DNA of 64,000 nucleotides from Streptomyces albidoflavus (GTDB taxonomy: Bacteria; Actinomycetota; Actinomycetes; Streptomycetales; Streptomycetaceae). The position numbers were made by a program, and so were the translations under genes. Below are positions 26,560-34,718 of this stretch, piece after piece (position 1 is the stretch's first letter; each line of letters starts with the position of its first letter). The stretch is from assembly GCF_000719955.1 (NCBI RefSeq), contig NZ_JOII01000038.1, positions 1 to 64,000 of the forward strand, given 5' to 3'. The notes under the pieces are model-generated. The model was not told where the DNA came from. It saw nothing but the letters and a program-made list of their open reading frames with translations, and searched no databases.

Positions 26560-27510
26560 ATGACCGGCTTCGCCACCCCTGAAGAGCTCGCCCGCCGCAC
26601 CGCCTCCGCCGTGGACGCCGCCGTCGCCGCGGGCCGCGCCCTCGGCCTGACCGTGACCGGGCCGAGGGTTCTGCACGACCTCTTCTCGGTCGTCGTCCAC
26701 CTCGCCCCCTCGCCCGTCGTCGCCCGCGTCCCCGTCGTCCTGCCGCCGGCCGAGACACCGGAAGCGCTCGCCCGCCGCCAGCAGGCGGAACTCGACGTGG
26801 CCCACTGGCTCGACGCCCAGGGCACCCCGGTCATCCCGCCCAGCCCGCTCGTCCCGCGCCGCCCCGTCACCCGCGACGGCTTCCCCCTCACCTTCTGGCA
26901 GTACGTCGAGGAGGACCGCGACCGGGTCCCCGACTACGCCGCCAACTCCCACCGCACCGCCGCCCTCCACGCCGCGCTGCGGACCTACCCCGGCGACCTC
27001 TCCTTCCTCTCCACCGCCGACCCCGACTCCCTCTCCGCCTCCCTCGGCCTCCTCGCCACCCGCCCCGACCTCCTCGCCCCGGACGACGTGGACCGCGCCC
27101 GCCGCGAATGGCAGCTCCTGGAACCCCTGGTCCGCTCCCGCACCGCCTTCGAGGCCGCCTTCCCCGGCATCGAACTCCAGCCGGTCCACGGCGACTGCCC
27201 GCCCGCCAACCTCTTCCACGGCACCGCCGGAGACCTGTACGCCGACTTCGAACTCCTCACCCTGGGCCCGGTGGAGTGGGACCTGGCCACGCTCGGCCCC
27301 GAACTCTGCGCGGCGTACGACCAAGGCGCGGCGGAGGCGGGTATCCGCCGCCTCGACGAGCGGGTGCTGCGCTTCGCCGACGCCGTGGGCCGGCTGCGCG
27401 AGATCACGGCGCTGGCCCTGGCGCCCCGGCTTCCCGTGCTGGTGGAGTACCTGACACCGCTGGTGGAGACGTGGCGGCAGACGCCGTTCGCGGGCGGGGT
27501 GGAGCGATGA
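26560..27510 (+). CDS. Aminoglycoside-phosphotransferase-like kinase
   Basis: 316 aa. The APH/choline-kinase catalytic loop HGDCPPANLF is present. The later metal-binding motif reads DFELLTLGPVEWDLA, where DFD is usual, so the Mg ligand is largely kept. The N-lobe lacks an obvious glycine loop. It could phosphorylate a small metabolite or an antibiotic. Resistance cannot be inferred from the motif. The stop overlaps the next start (ATGA), so the two form a coupled pair. Confidence 0.82.
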   Translation: MTGFATPEELARRTASAVDAAVAAGRALGLTVTGPRVLHDLFSVVVHLAPSPVVARVPVVLPPAETPEALARRQQAELDVAHWLDAQGTPVIPPSPLVPRRPVTRDGFPLTFWQYVEEDRDRVPDYAANSHRTAALHAALRTYPGDLSFLSTADPDSLSASLGLLATRPDLLAPDDVDRARREWQLLEPLVRSRTAFEAAFPGIELQPVHGDCPPANLFHGTAGDLYADFELLTLGPVEWDLATLGPELCAAYDQGAAEAGIRRLDERVLRFADAVGRLREITALALAPRLPVLVEYLTPLVETWRQTPFAGGVER

Positions 27511-27914
27511 CGGGCTCCGGGCAGCCGACGGCTCGCCGGAGCTGGTCCCCCGGCGACTCCGTCGCCGCCGCCGTCGAGGGCGAACTCGCCCTGCTCACGC
27601 CCGGGGTCCGCGCCGATCCCGCCGAGGCGGCCCGCCTCCTCGACCCCGAGTTCACCGAGATCGGCGCCTCCGGCACCCTCTGGACCCGCGACGCCGTCCT
27701 GGCCGCCCTGCCCACCTTCGAGGACGCCGGCACCCCGGGCGCCGAGGTCCTGGAGATGACCGGCACGCTGCTCGCCCCCGGCTGGGTCCAGCTCCGGTTC
27801 GTGACGGTGCGCGGGCAGCGCCGGGCCCGGCGCACCTCGCTGTGGCGGCTGGCGGAGGACGGGGAGCGCTGGCGGATGTACTTCCACCAGGGCACACCGG
27901 CCTCGGACACCTGA
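27507..27914 (+). CDS. NTF2-like (DUF4440) small protein
   Basis: 135 aa, with its ATG overlapping the kinase stop. The pattern of an N-terminal helix, LLDPEFTEIGASGTLWTRDAVLA, and late beta strands ending WRMYFHQGT is the SnoaL/DUF4440 cone-shaped fold. Such proteins are small-molecule binders, isomerases or, by analogy to immunity relatives, unknown. It may act with the coupled kinase. Confidence 0.8.
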   Translation: MTGSGQPTARRSWSPGDSVAAAVEGELALLTPGVRADPAEAARLLDPEFTEIGASGTLWTRDAVLAALPTFEDAGTPGAEVLEMTGTLLAPGWVQLRFVTVRGQRRARRTSLWRLAEDGERWRMYFHQGTPASDT

Positions 27915-27935
27915 GGCCGGACGCGGCCGCCCCCC

Positions 27936-29054
27936 TCAGGCCACGAGCAGGCGGAGGCCGAGATCGGCCGCGTCGAGGGAGGCGAGGTCGCCGTTGCGCT
28001 CGGCCCACCGGCCGGACCGCAGGTCGTCCCCGAGGCGCCGCACCGCCCGCCGCTCGGCCTCGGGCCCGACCCTCGTCCACACCGACACCGCCCGGCGTAC
28101 ACGCTCCTCCAGGTACGCCTCGGGGCGGCGCCAGTACGCCTCGAAGAGGCCGTCGGCGCAGTCCCACGGGACGGGCACCGGCTCGGCCCGGGCGCCGCCG
28201 ATCGCCTCGGCCATCCCGCGCAGCGAGGGGAAGTCCGCGAGCACGGCGGCGAACTCGGGCAGGTAGTCCCGGGTGAGCCAGAACCGGTCCCGCCACCCCG
28301 GCTCGTCGGTCTCGAAGGTCAGCACCACCACGCGCCGGGCCACGCGCCGCATCTCGCGCAGCCCCGCCACCGGGTCCTCCCAGTGGTGCACGGTGGAGAC
28401 GGCCATCGCGACATCGAAGGCGTGGTCGGCGAACGGCAGGCGCTCCGCGGCGGCGGCCACGCACGGCGCCGAACCGGCGGGCCGCTGCGCGCGCATGACC
28501 GCCGAGGGCTCCACCGCCGTCACCTCCCGGCCGGCGGGCTCGTAGGAGCCGGTGCCGGCCCCGACGTTCACCACCGTCCGGGCGTCCCCCAGCGCCTCCC
28601 CGATCTGCGCGGCGAACCTCGGCTCAGTACGCCGGGTCGCCAGGTAGGCGCCGCCGATCGCGTCGTACAGCCGGGCTCCCAGCAGACCCAGTTGCTCCTC
28701 GGGGGTCACCGTCACGCCCTCCGCCCGCGCCGCGATCTCCCGGTCGATGGCGGTCACCATGGCGTCGGCGAGGTCGCGCCGCTCCCGCAGCAGGCCCCGC
28801 AGGCGGCGCAGGTGGGCGAGGGCGTCGGCGGACGGGTCGTCGACCAGTTCCGCGACCTCCCGCAGCCCGAACCCCAGCCGCCGGTAGGCCAGCACCTCCC
28901 GCAGCCGCTCCATGTCGCCCGCCCGGTAGGCCCGGTACCCGGCCGGGGTCCGCGCCGAGGGACGGACGAGTCCGATCCTGTCGTAGTGATGCAGCGTGCG
29001 GACGCTCACGCCGGCCAGCTCGGCGACGCGTCCCACGGTCCAGTGTTCCTCCAC
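27936..29054 (-). CDS. MerR-type regulator fused to a SAM-dependent methyltransferase domain
   Basis: 372 aa from GTG 29054, with a GTG at 29081 as alternative. The N-terminal HTH (VGRVAELAGVSVRTLHHYDRIG region, residues about 6-75) and dimer helix are MerR-like. Residues about 145-300 carry a class I methyltransferase: VVNVGAGTGSY motif I, TAVEPS acidic strand, LPFADHAFDVA and VSTVHHWEDP. A perfect 17-bp palindrome and TTGACC -35 lie upstream, spaced so that transcription would start at or next to GTG 29054 (leaderless). The methyltransferase half may sense or modify the inducer. Confidence 0.85.
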   Translation of the reverse strand: MEEHWTVGRVAELAGVSVRTLHHYDRIGLVRPSARTPAGYRAYRAGDMERLREVLAYRRLGFGLREVAELVDDPSADALAHLRRLRGLLRERRDLADAMVTAIDREIAARAEGVTVTPEEQLGLLGARLYDAIGGAYLATRRTEPRFAAQIGEALGDARTVVNVGAGTGSYEPAGREVTAVEPSAVMRAQRPAGSAPCVAAAAERLPFADHAFDVAMAVSTVHHWEDPVAGLREMRRVARRVVVLTFETDEPGWRDRFWLTRDYLPEFAAVLADFPSLRGMAEAIGGARAEPVPVPWDCADGLFEAYWRRPEAYLEERVRRAVSVWTRVGPEAERRAVRRLGDDLRSGRWAERNGDLASLDAADLGLRLLVA

Positions 29055-29061
29055 GCCTGCC

Positions 29062-29092
29062 ACGGTGCCGCCTGACGTCACGTCAGGGTCAA
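29062..29092 (-). promoter_or_regulatory. MerR-type promoter/operator with perfect 17-bp palindrome
   Basis: CCTGACGTCACGTCAGG at 29071-29087 is perfectly symmetric about 29079. On the minus strand it lies between TTGACC (29092-29087) and CACCGT (29067-29062), a 19-base spacer as in MerR-activated promoters. The -10 is weak. The MerR-methyltransferase gene probably controls itself here. Confidence 0.7.
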
Positions 29093-29097
29093 GCGCG

Positions 29098-29128
29098 GGC
29101 CCCCGTACGCGGTGCGCGTACGGGGGCC
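29098..29128. terminator. Hairpin after the deaminase/immunity polyprotein gene
   Basis: GGCCCCCGTACGCG (29098-29111) pairs perfectly with CGCGTACGGGGGCC (29115-29128) across three bases. It lies 27 bases beyond the minus-strand stop at 29155. Confidence 0.75.
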
Positions 29129-29154
29129 TGGGCGGGTTCAGCGGCGGGCCGGGG

Positions 29155-31662
29155 TCAGAAGAGCCCGTCCCACATCTGCTCCAGGACCACCGACCACCAG
29201 TTCTCCGGCGAGCCGAGCGCCGCCGGGTCGAGGGCGGCCAGCTGGGCCTGGAAGTCGACCGTCCAGCGGCCGGCCTGTTCCTGGTTGAGGCCGAAGCGCA
29301 GCCGCCACATGCGGGCCAGCAGGGCCAGGCAGCGGACGAACTCAGGCAGCCCGGTGTTGACGAACTGCGGCGGCACGGGCGCCCCGCCGGGCCCCGCCTC
29401 CACCGGCACCGCCACGATGTGCGCGGTGCCGTACTGGACGCAGAGCGCCTTGCCGAAGTCGCTCCCCATCACCAGGTACGACCCGGCGTCGGAGGCGGGC
29501 TGCACGCCGCGCTCCTGGGCCAGTTCGGCGAGAGTCGGGACGGGGCGGCCGGGCTGGGCCTGGGCCCAGAAGAACGGGCCGAGGTCCAGCGGCAGCCCCG
29601 CCCAGACCAGGGTGTGCGCGACGACGTCCGGGACGCCCTGCCGGGAGACGGCGTGCTGGTCGAAGCGGAAGACGCCCTGCGGGCCGAGGGCACCGGCCAG
29701 CTCCTGGGCGATGACGTCCGGGCCGACCTGCGGCGCCGGCGGCACCGGCGGCAGCGGCGCACGCACCGGCGCCGGACGCGCGGGACCGTCCGCGACCTGG
29801 TGCAACTCCCCCTGGTGCTCCAGCAGTTGACGCATACCTTCCTGGCGGGAGGCGTGGTCGCGGCCGTACGGGGCGATGGAGGTGATCCGGGCCTGCGGGA
29901 AGGTCTCGCGGATCATCCGGGCGCAGTAGGCGCCGGGCAGTTCGCAGGACTCCAGCTCGGTGTGGAGCTCCAGCACCTGCTGCGGCGGTACGCCCATCGC
30001 CCGCAGCTCGTGCAGCATCTGCCACTCGGGGTGCGGGGTGCCGGGCGCGGAGCGGCGGATGAGCTGCTGCTCGGAACCGTCCTGGGCGCGGTAGCGCAGC
30101 ACCGCCTGGTAGCCGGGGCCCACGGTGGGCAGGCCGACGGGCTGCTGGGGGTAGCCGTAGCCGGCGCCGGGAGCCTGCGGCGGGGGTCCGGGCGGGCCGG
30201 GGGGCTGCGGGACGTTGCCGCCCTGGCCCGGGTTGGGCCCGGCCAGCATCGTCGCGGCGTGGTGGACCCCGCCGGGCGGGGTGCCGGGGGCGGCCGGGGG
30301 CGGCGGGGTGCCGGTACCGGGGGCCCCGGGCGGGCCTGGAGGCTGCGGGACGTTGCCGCTCTGGCCCGGGTTGGGGCCGGCCAGCATCGTCGCGGCGTGG
30401 TGGACCCCGCCGGGCGGGGTGCCCGGGGCGCCGGGCGGGGGCGGCGGGGTGCCGGTGCCGGGGGCTCCGGGCGGGCCGGGCGGCTGCGGCACATTGCCGC
30501 CCTGGCCCGGGTTGGGCCCGGCCAGCATCGTCGCCGCGTGGTGGACGCCGCCCGGAGGCGTGCCCGGGGCGCCGGGCGGGGCCGGGGGCGGCGGGGTGCC
30601 GGGGCCGCCGGACGTGCCGGAGGCGGCCGACTCCGGCAGCTGGGAGGCGAGTTGCGTCGGCAGGTAGGCCGCGCCGCCGCCCTGCGACTCGGCTCCGCCC
30701 TGCGCACCGGGGGCGCCGGGCGGGCCGGGCGGCGGGGGCGGGGTGGCACCGGTGTTGCGGGGGCCGCGCGGGGCGGCCTGGGCCTTGCTGGTGGCGGCGT
30801 CCGCGATGTCCTCGGCGCCGGGCGGGACCGGGCGGCCCGGCTCGGGCGCGGGCGGGGCGGCGGGCGCCGAGGGGACGCCGGCCGGCGGGGCGGCCGGGAT
30901 GTCCTGGGCGGGGACGACGGCGGTGGACGGCAGGGCGGAGCCGCCGGAGATCAGCGCCGTCTTGGCCTCCGGGGAGACCCCGGGCGGCGGGGTGCGCTCG
31001 TCGTCGTCGCCGCTGAGCGGCGGGGCGAAGACGGTGGCGGGCGCGGGCACGGCCCGGTCGTCGTCGGCCTCACTGGTGTCCGTACCGGCCCACGGGGTCG
31101 CCTCGGCGGACGCACCGTCCACCTGGGCGGCGGCGGGCCACGGCGTACCGCCACCCGGCGTGCCCCCGGGCGGGGCGGGCTCGGCGGGCGGCTGGGGAGC
31201 GGGGGGCGCGGCGGGAACGCCCGCACCCGTGCCCGTGCCCGAACCCCCGCCCGTGCCGGCGGACTCCGCGCGGTGGTCCGGGATGCCGAGCTTGTCGGCG
31301 GCCTCCTGGAGCCATTCGGGCGGGCTCAGCAGGAAGGAGGTCTGTTCGAGGTCGTTGCTGCGCGGCGGGGCGGGCGGCTCGTCGGCCTGTCCGGCGCGGC
31401 CGTACTCCTCCTCGTAGCGGCGGATCACCTCGCCGACCGGCAGGCCCGGCCAGAGGGTGGTGTCGCCGCTGTCGCGGGCGATGACCAGGCGCTGGCGGCC
31501 GCCGTCCGAGACGGGCCCGCCCGCGCGGTCCTCGGCCCACACCACGAACCCCAGGTCGAACTCGCGGACCTGGACCTCGCGGTGCTGGTACGCGGGCAGG
31601 TCGGCGTTGATCCATGCGTCGGCGCGCTCCTGCGCCTGTGCGAAGGTCACCATCGGGCTCAC
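29155..31662 (-). CDS. Imm35 (YrhB) - deaminase-like - SUKH polyprotein with Pro/Gly repeat linker
   Basis: 835 aa from a GTG overlapping the upstream stop (GTGA). Residues about 5-85 resemble the YrhB/Imm35 immunity fold (AWINADLPAYQHREVQV... RLVIARDSG). A Pro/Gly/Ala-rich linker of about 370 residues holds three copies of a 46-47-residue repeat. Residues about 505-600 look like a toxin-type nucleotide deaminase, with H544-P-E546 and C573-x6-C580 as candidate zinc and catalytic residues. The C-terminal 190 residues resemble SUKH-4. Such multi-domain immunity proteins occur in polymorphic toxin systems. No signal or export domain is seen, so it acts in the cytoplasm. Domain edges are estimates. 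Confidence 0.75.
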   Translation of the reverse strand: MSPMVTFAQAQERADAWINADLPAYQHREVQVREFDLGFVVWAEDRAGGPVSDGGRQRLVIARDSGDTTLWPGLPVGEVIRRYEEEYGRAGQADEPPAPPRSNDLEQTSFLLSPPEWLQEAADKLGIPDHRAESAGTGGGSGTGTGAGVPAAPPAPQPPAEPAPPGGTPGGGTPWPAAAQVDGASAEATPWAGTDTSEADDDRAVPAPATVFAPPLSGDDDERTPPPGVSPEAKTALISGGSALPSTAVVPAQDIPAAPPAGVPSAPAAPPAPEPGRPVPPGAEDIADAATSKAQAAPRGPRNTGATPPPPPGPPGAPGAQGGAESQGGGAAYLPTQLASQLPESAASGTSGGPGTPPPPAPPGAPGTPPGGVHHAATMLAGPNPGQGGNVPQPPGPPGAPGTGTPPPPPGAPGTPPGGVHHAATMLAGPNPGQSGNVPQPPGPPGAPGTGTPPPPAAPGTPPGGVHHAATMLAGPNPGQGGNVPQPPGPPGPPPQAPGAGYGYPQQPVGLPTVGPGYQAVLRYRAQDGSEQQLIRRSAPGTPHPEWQMLHELRAMGVPPQQVLELHTELESCELPGAYCARMIRETFPQARITSIAPYGRDHASRQEGMRQLLEHQGELHQVADGPARPAPVRAPLPPVPPAPQVGPDVIAQELAGALGPQGVFRFDQHAVSRQGVPDVVAHTLVWAGLPLDLGPFFWAQAQPGRPVPTLAELAQERGVQPASDAGSYLVMGSDFGKALCVQYGTAHIVAVPVEAGPGGAPVPPQFVNTGLPEFVRCLALLARMWRLRFGLNQEQAGRWTVDFQAQLAALDPAALGSPENWWSVVLEQMWDGLF
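30211..30625. repeat. Three-copy 138-141 bp in-frame tandem repeat
   Basis: Units begin at about 30211, 30349 and 30490. Each encodes a Pro/Gly linker with the invariant block VHHAATMLAGPNPGQ. Copies two and three differ from copy one by small substitutions and one three-base length change, so reading frame is preserved. Confidence 0.9.
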
Positions 31663-32636
31663 CCCTCCACCGGGACGGCCTCGGCGAAGCCGCCGTCCAC
31701 CATCAGGTTGGCCACGGTCTCCAGCTCCGGCGGGCTGCCCGCCAGCCGGTCCAGGAACGCGTCGAAGTCGTCACCGCAGGGCAGCAGCAGCCGCTCCACA
31801 CGGTCCTGCACCGACCAGCCGTCCTGGTCGCGTGCGTCGTCGTAGGCGCAGAACCACACCGAACCGGTGCGCTCCCCGCGCACCTTCACCGCGAGCAGGC
31901 CGCCCTGGACGAAGGCGACGCCCAGGTAGTCCTTGGTGAGGTGGTCGCGCAGGCACTTGTTGGCGTACACCAGGTCGTTGGCGGCGGCCTGGTCGCGCAG
32001 GGTCAGGAAGGGCTGGTCGACGAGGAGACCCAGCTCCGCGTCGAGCGCCACCCCGGCGGGGGCGCAGCCGCCCGCCGCCTTGAGGAAGTCGCGGTAGGCG
32101 CCGGGCAGCCGGTAGCCGAGGTCCTCCTCGGCGGCCAGCACCTGCTGCTCGCTGACGGCCGTGGCCCCCTTGGGCAGGGCGAAGTGGGCGGGCCGGGTCT
32201 CCTGGAGCGGGCGGGTGCCGCGCTTGCCGTGGTCGACGGCGGTGGTGGCGAGCCCCGCGTGGTGCCGCAGCAGCGCCTTGACCTCGACCGGGACCAGCTG
32301 GAGGCGCCGGGTGCGCGCGACGTGGTGCCAGGTCCAGCCGTGCGGGGTGGCGACGGCCGGCAGGGTCTCCCACAGTTCGTGACCGGCGGCGGCGAGTGCC
32401 GCGTTGGCCGACACGTAGTCCGTCAGTCGCAGTTCGTCCACGCCGAAGCCCTCGGGCGGATCGGCGATCTCCACGGCCGCACGCGCGTACGGCGTGAAGT
32501 CCGGGTAGCCGTCACCGTCGACGCGTACCCCGGCGGGGTGGCGCTTCGCGCGGACCGGGTCCGGGAAGTGCACGACCTGCCCGGCGTAGGCCGCGTTCGG
32601 CGGCGCGGCCTGCTGCCCGAGCCGACCTGTCGTCAT
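31659..32636 (-). CDS. WHH-type nuclease domain fused to SUKH (SMI1/KNR4) immunity domain
   Basis: 325 aa from ATG 32636 with AGGGGG upstream. The N-terminal half ends in GWTWHHVARTRRLQLVP (W103-H104-H105), the hallmark of WHH/HNH nuclease toxins, followed by the usual LRHHAGLA segment. Residues about 150-305 match SMI1/KNR4, with SEQQVLAAEEDLGYRLPGAYRDFL. In polymorphic toxin systems these two domains are normally a separate toxin and its immunity protein. Here they are one soluble chain. It is translationally coupled to the polyprotein gene downstream. Confidence 0.8.
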   Translation of the reverse strand: MTTGRLGQQAAPPNAAYAGQVVHFPDPVRAKRHPAGVRVDGDGYPDFTPYARAAVEIADPPEGFGVDELRLTDYVSANAALAAAGHELWETLPAVATPHGWTWHHVARTRRLQLVPVEVKALLRHHAGLATTAVDHGKRGTRPLQETRPAHFALPKGATAVSEQQVLAAEEDLGYRLPGAYRDFLKAAGGCAPAGVALDAELGLLVDQPFLTLRDQAAANDLVYANKCLRDHLTKDYLGVAFVQGGLLAVKVRGERTGSVWFCAYDDARDQDGWSVQDRVERLLLPCGDDFDAFLDRLAGSPPELETVANLMVDGGFAEAVPVEG

Positions 32637-33145
32637 GGCGGTTGCCCCCTGCGGCACTGTGTTTGATTCGCGGACAGCGACAGCCTATGCGGTGGTACCG
32701 GGCCGGGTCACCGGCCGCCCGCCCCCGTCACAAGCGGTGGCACGGCCGTCACGGCAGCCCCCGCCCACCCGCGCGGGGACCACCCCTGAGTGCGACGCCC
32801 ACCCTCCTGACACCGGTTGCACCCCCTTCGTACGCGCTTGCGCCCCCACCTCCCTCCGTGGGACCCGCGCACCCCTCCCCCACCCCATCCACCCACCTCC
32901 CCACGAAAGCCACATCACCGCCCCAACCAGCACCAACACCCGATCCGCGTACGCCTCTTGACCGCGGACCGGTCGTGCGCCCCGAGCGCGCGGCGTGTCC
33001 CCGCACCGCCACAACCTCGCGACACGTACGCCGCAACCCGGCCCCAGCTTCGCCCCGGGCCCCCCGATTTGGCAGGCTGGACCCGCAAACCGGGGGCGTG
33101 ACACCCGTGGCGGCGACCACGGGCACGGGAGGGACGAGCAGCACG
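32637..33145. other. 509-bp divergent gap in the toxin/immunity island
   Basis: No gene-like codon pattern on either strand. A C-rich plus-strand tract runs about 32,810-32,930, and TTGACC occurs at 32958-32963. It should carry promoters for both arms of the island, but none is convincing. Confidence 0.5.
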
Positions 33146-33976
33146 ATGCGTACCGCTAGGCGCAGTACCGACGACCAGACACCGGCCGGCCGGACCGGCA
33201 GACCCGGCCCGGCCCCCGGCCGCACACCGGGCCTCGACCACACCGGCGTACGCCCCGGGCACACCGGCCACCTCGCCGCGCCCCCGAACCCCGGCGCGGC
33301 CACCCGCCCCCGCACCACCGACCGGCCCTTCGGCTTCACCGCCCCGGCACCGGTCCGCCCGGCCGCCCGCTTCGGCGGCGGCACCGGGGACCCGGCCACG
33401 CCCCCGGCCGGCGGCCCCACCCTCACCCTCACCGCCGGCACCGCCGCCGAACCGGCCGCCGGCGCCCCCGGCGTCCCGGCCCCGGCGCCCTCCCCGGAGG
33501 CGTCGGGCGACCCCCGGGTCGGCTGGAGCAGCACCGCGCCGGTCCCGGTCCTGCGCCACCGCAGGGACGGCATCCTGCCCGCGGTCGCCGCCGCGCTCTC
33601 CTGCCGCGGACTCACCCTGACGGCGACGGCGGGCCGCGCCGACCGGGCCCCCGAGCTGCACCCGCTGGTCGAGGACTTCCTCGCCACCCTCACCAGCGAC
33701 CGGCGGGAACGGTTCACCGGACGGTGTGCTGAAACGATCCTCATCTCGCGCCGCATCACCGGCGCCGACGAGACGCGCTCCAAGCGGGCCGCCCGTAAGC
33801 CGATGACGGTCGGCGAGGCCCGCAAGGCCCTCAAGCACGCCAAACTCACCACCCGCCGCATCCGCGAGGACGGCGATCCCCAGCACGGCGCCTTCGCCCC
33901 GCCCTGCCGCAGCTGCGCCGCGCTCGCCGCGCACTTCGGCGTCCACGTCGTCGACCCCACCCCGGACCAGCCCTGA
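33146..33976 (+). CDS. YwqJ-related deaminase-domain protein
   Basis: 276 aa from ATG 33146, with GGGAGGG 13 bases upstream. Residues 1-125 are low-complexity Pro/Gly/Thr. The C-terminal part has the deaminase signature GRCAE (C194-A-E196) and PPCRSC (C254, C257), the expected zinc ligands and catalytic Glu of the YwqJ group of nucleotide or nucleic-acid deaminases. Its stop overlaps the next start (TGATG). Substrate is unknown. In toxin systems such domains act on DNA, RNA or nucleotides. Confidence 0.82.
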   Translation: MRTARRSTDDQTPAGRTGRPGPAPGRTPGLDHTGVRPGHTGHLAAPPNPGAATRPRTTDRPFGFTAPAPVRPAARFGGGTGDPATPPAGGPTLTLTAGTAAEPAAGAPGVPAPAPSPEASGDPRVGWSSTAPVPVLRHRRDGILPAVAAALSCRGLTLTATAGRADRAPELHPLVEDFLATLTSDRRERFTGRCAETILISRRITGADETRSKRAARKPMTVGEARKALKHAKLTTRRIREDGDPQHGAFAPPCRSCAALAAHFGVHVVDPTPDQP

Positions 33977-34482
33977 TGCCGAACCGCACCTCCACGACCC
34001 GGTTCCCGATCACCGTGGACGCCGCCCTGCGCGCCGCCGGCTGGCAGCCCGGCCGCTGGGACATCAAGCAGGCCGAGATCTGGGCCGACACCCTCCGCGC
34101 CCACACCACCCCCGGCGGCCACGAGCACACCGTCTCCCCCGCCGCCGTCGAGTCCTGGGCGGAGTTCGGCGGCCTGCGCATCGCCCCCAAGGGCCCCGGC
34201 CGCCAGCTCACCCCCAGCACCTTCCGCATCGACCCCCTGGCCGGCCTCCACATGGCCCGCACCCTCGCCGACCTCGGCCGCGCCCTGGAAACCGAACTCT
34301 GCCCCCTCGGCGAGGAGACCACCGCCGACACCACCGCCCCCCAGTCCCTCCTCGCCATCGACACCGAGGGCCGCGTCTACGCCATCGACCACACCGGCGA
34401 CTGGTACCTGGGCCCCGACATCGACGCCGCCCTCACCACCCTGCTCTCGGGAGCACCCCCGATACGACTGACAGCGGGATGA
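33976..34482 (+). CDS. SUKH-3 family immunity-type protein
   Basis: 168 aa, coupled to the deaminase gene by a TGATG overlap. The sequence starts with DAALRAAGWQPGR, the typical SUKH-3 opening, then EIWADTL, PAAVESWAEFGGLRI and late SLLAIDTEGRVYAID blocks. SUKH-3 proteins neutralise diverse toxins, so pairing with the YwqJ-like deaminase is a natural toxin-immunity relation, inferred from adjacency. Confidence 0.85.
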   Translation: MPNRTSTTRFPITVDAALRAAGWQPGRWDIKQAEIWADTLRAHTTPGGHEHTVSPAAVESWAEFGGLRIAPKGPGRQLTPSTFRIDPLAGLHMARTLADLGRALETELCPLGEETTADTTAPQSLLAIDTEGRVYAIDHTGDWYLGPDIDAALTTLLSGAPPIRLTAG

Positions 34483-34526
34483 GGGGTCACCCCCAGCCCA
34501 AACGCAGCCTGGCCGACCCATACGGC

Positions 34527-34718
34527 AGCCCGGCCGGCGCTTGAGGCCAATCAGTAACGGAGACGTTCGCGCCGAGCCCCAGCCCAAATCCAGCCCGTCC
34601 GGCGCTTGAGGACACTCCCCGTCCGGCGTGAGGACACACTTCAGCCCGGCCGGCGCCTGAGGCCGACAAAGCCCGGCCGCGCCCGAGGCCGATCAAGCCC
34701 GCCCGGCGCCTGAGGGCC
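34527..34718. repeat. Cluster of six Streptomyces-type interspersed repeats
   Basis: Variants of CAGCCCGKCCGGCGCTTGAGG occur at 34527-34549, 34591-34613, about 34617-34635, 34642-34664, about 34670-34690 and about 34696-34718. The last extends into the 3' end of the histidine kinase gene and forms its final codons. Related repeats recur at 50,510-50,836. The family is common between Streptomyces genes. Function unknown. Confidence 0.8.

Noticed and set aside
32642..33145. Longer N-terminus for the YwqJ-like deaminase
   Set aside because: The upstream extension lacks coding bias and has no ribosome site; ATG 33146 is preferred.
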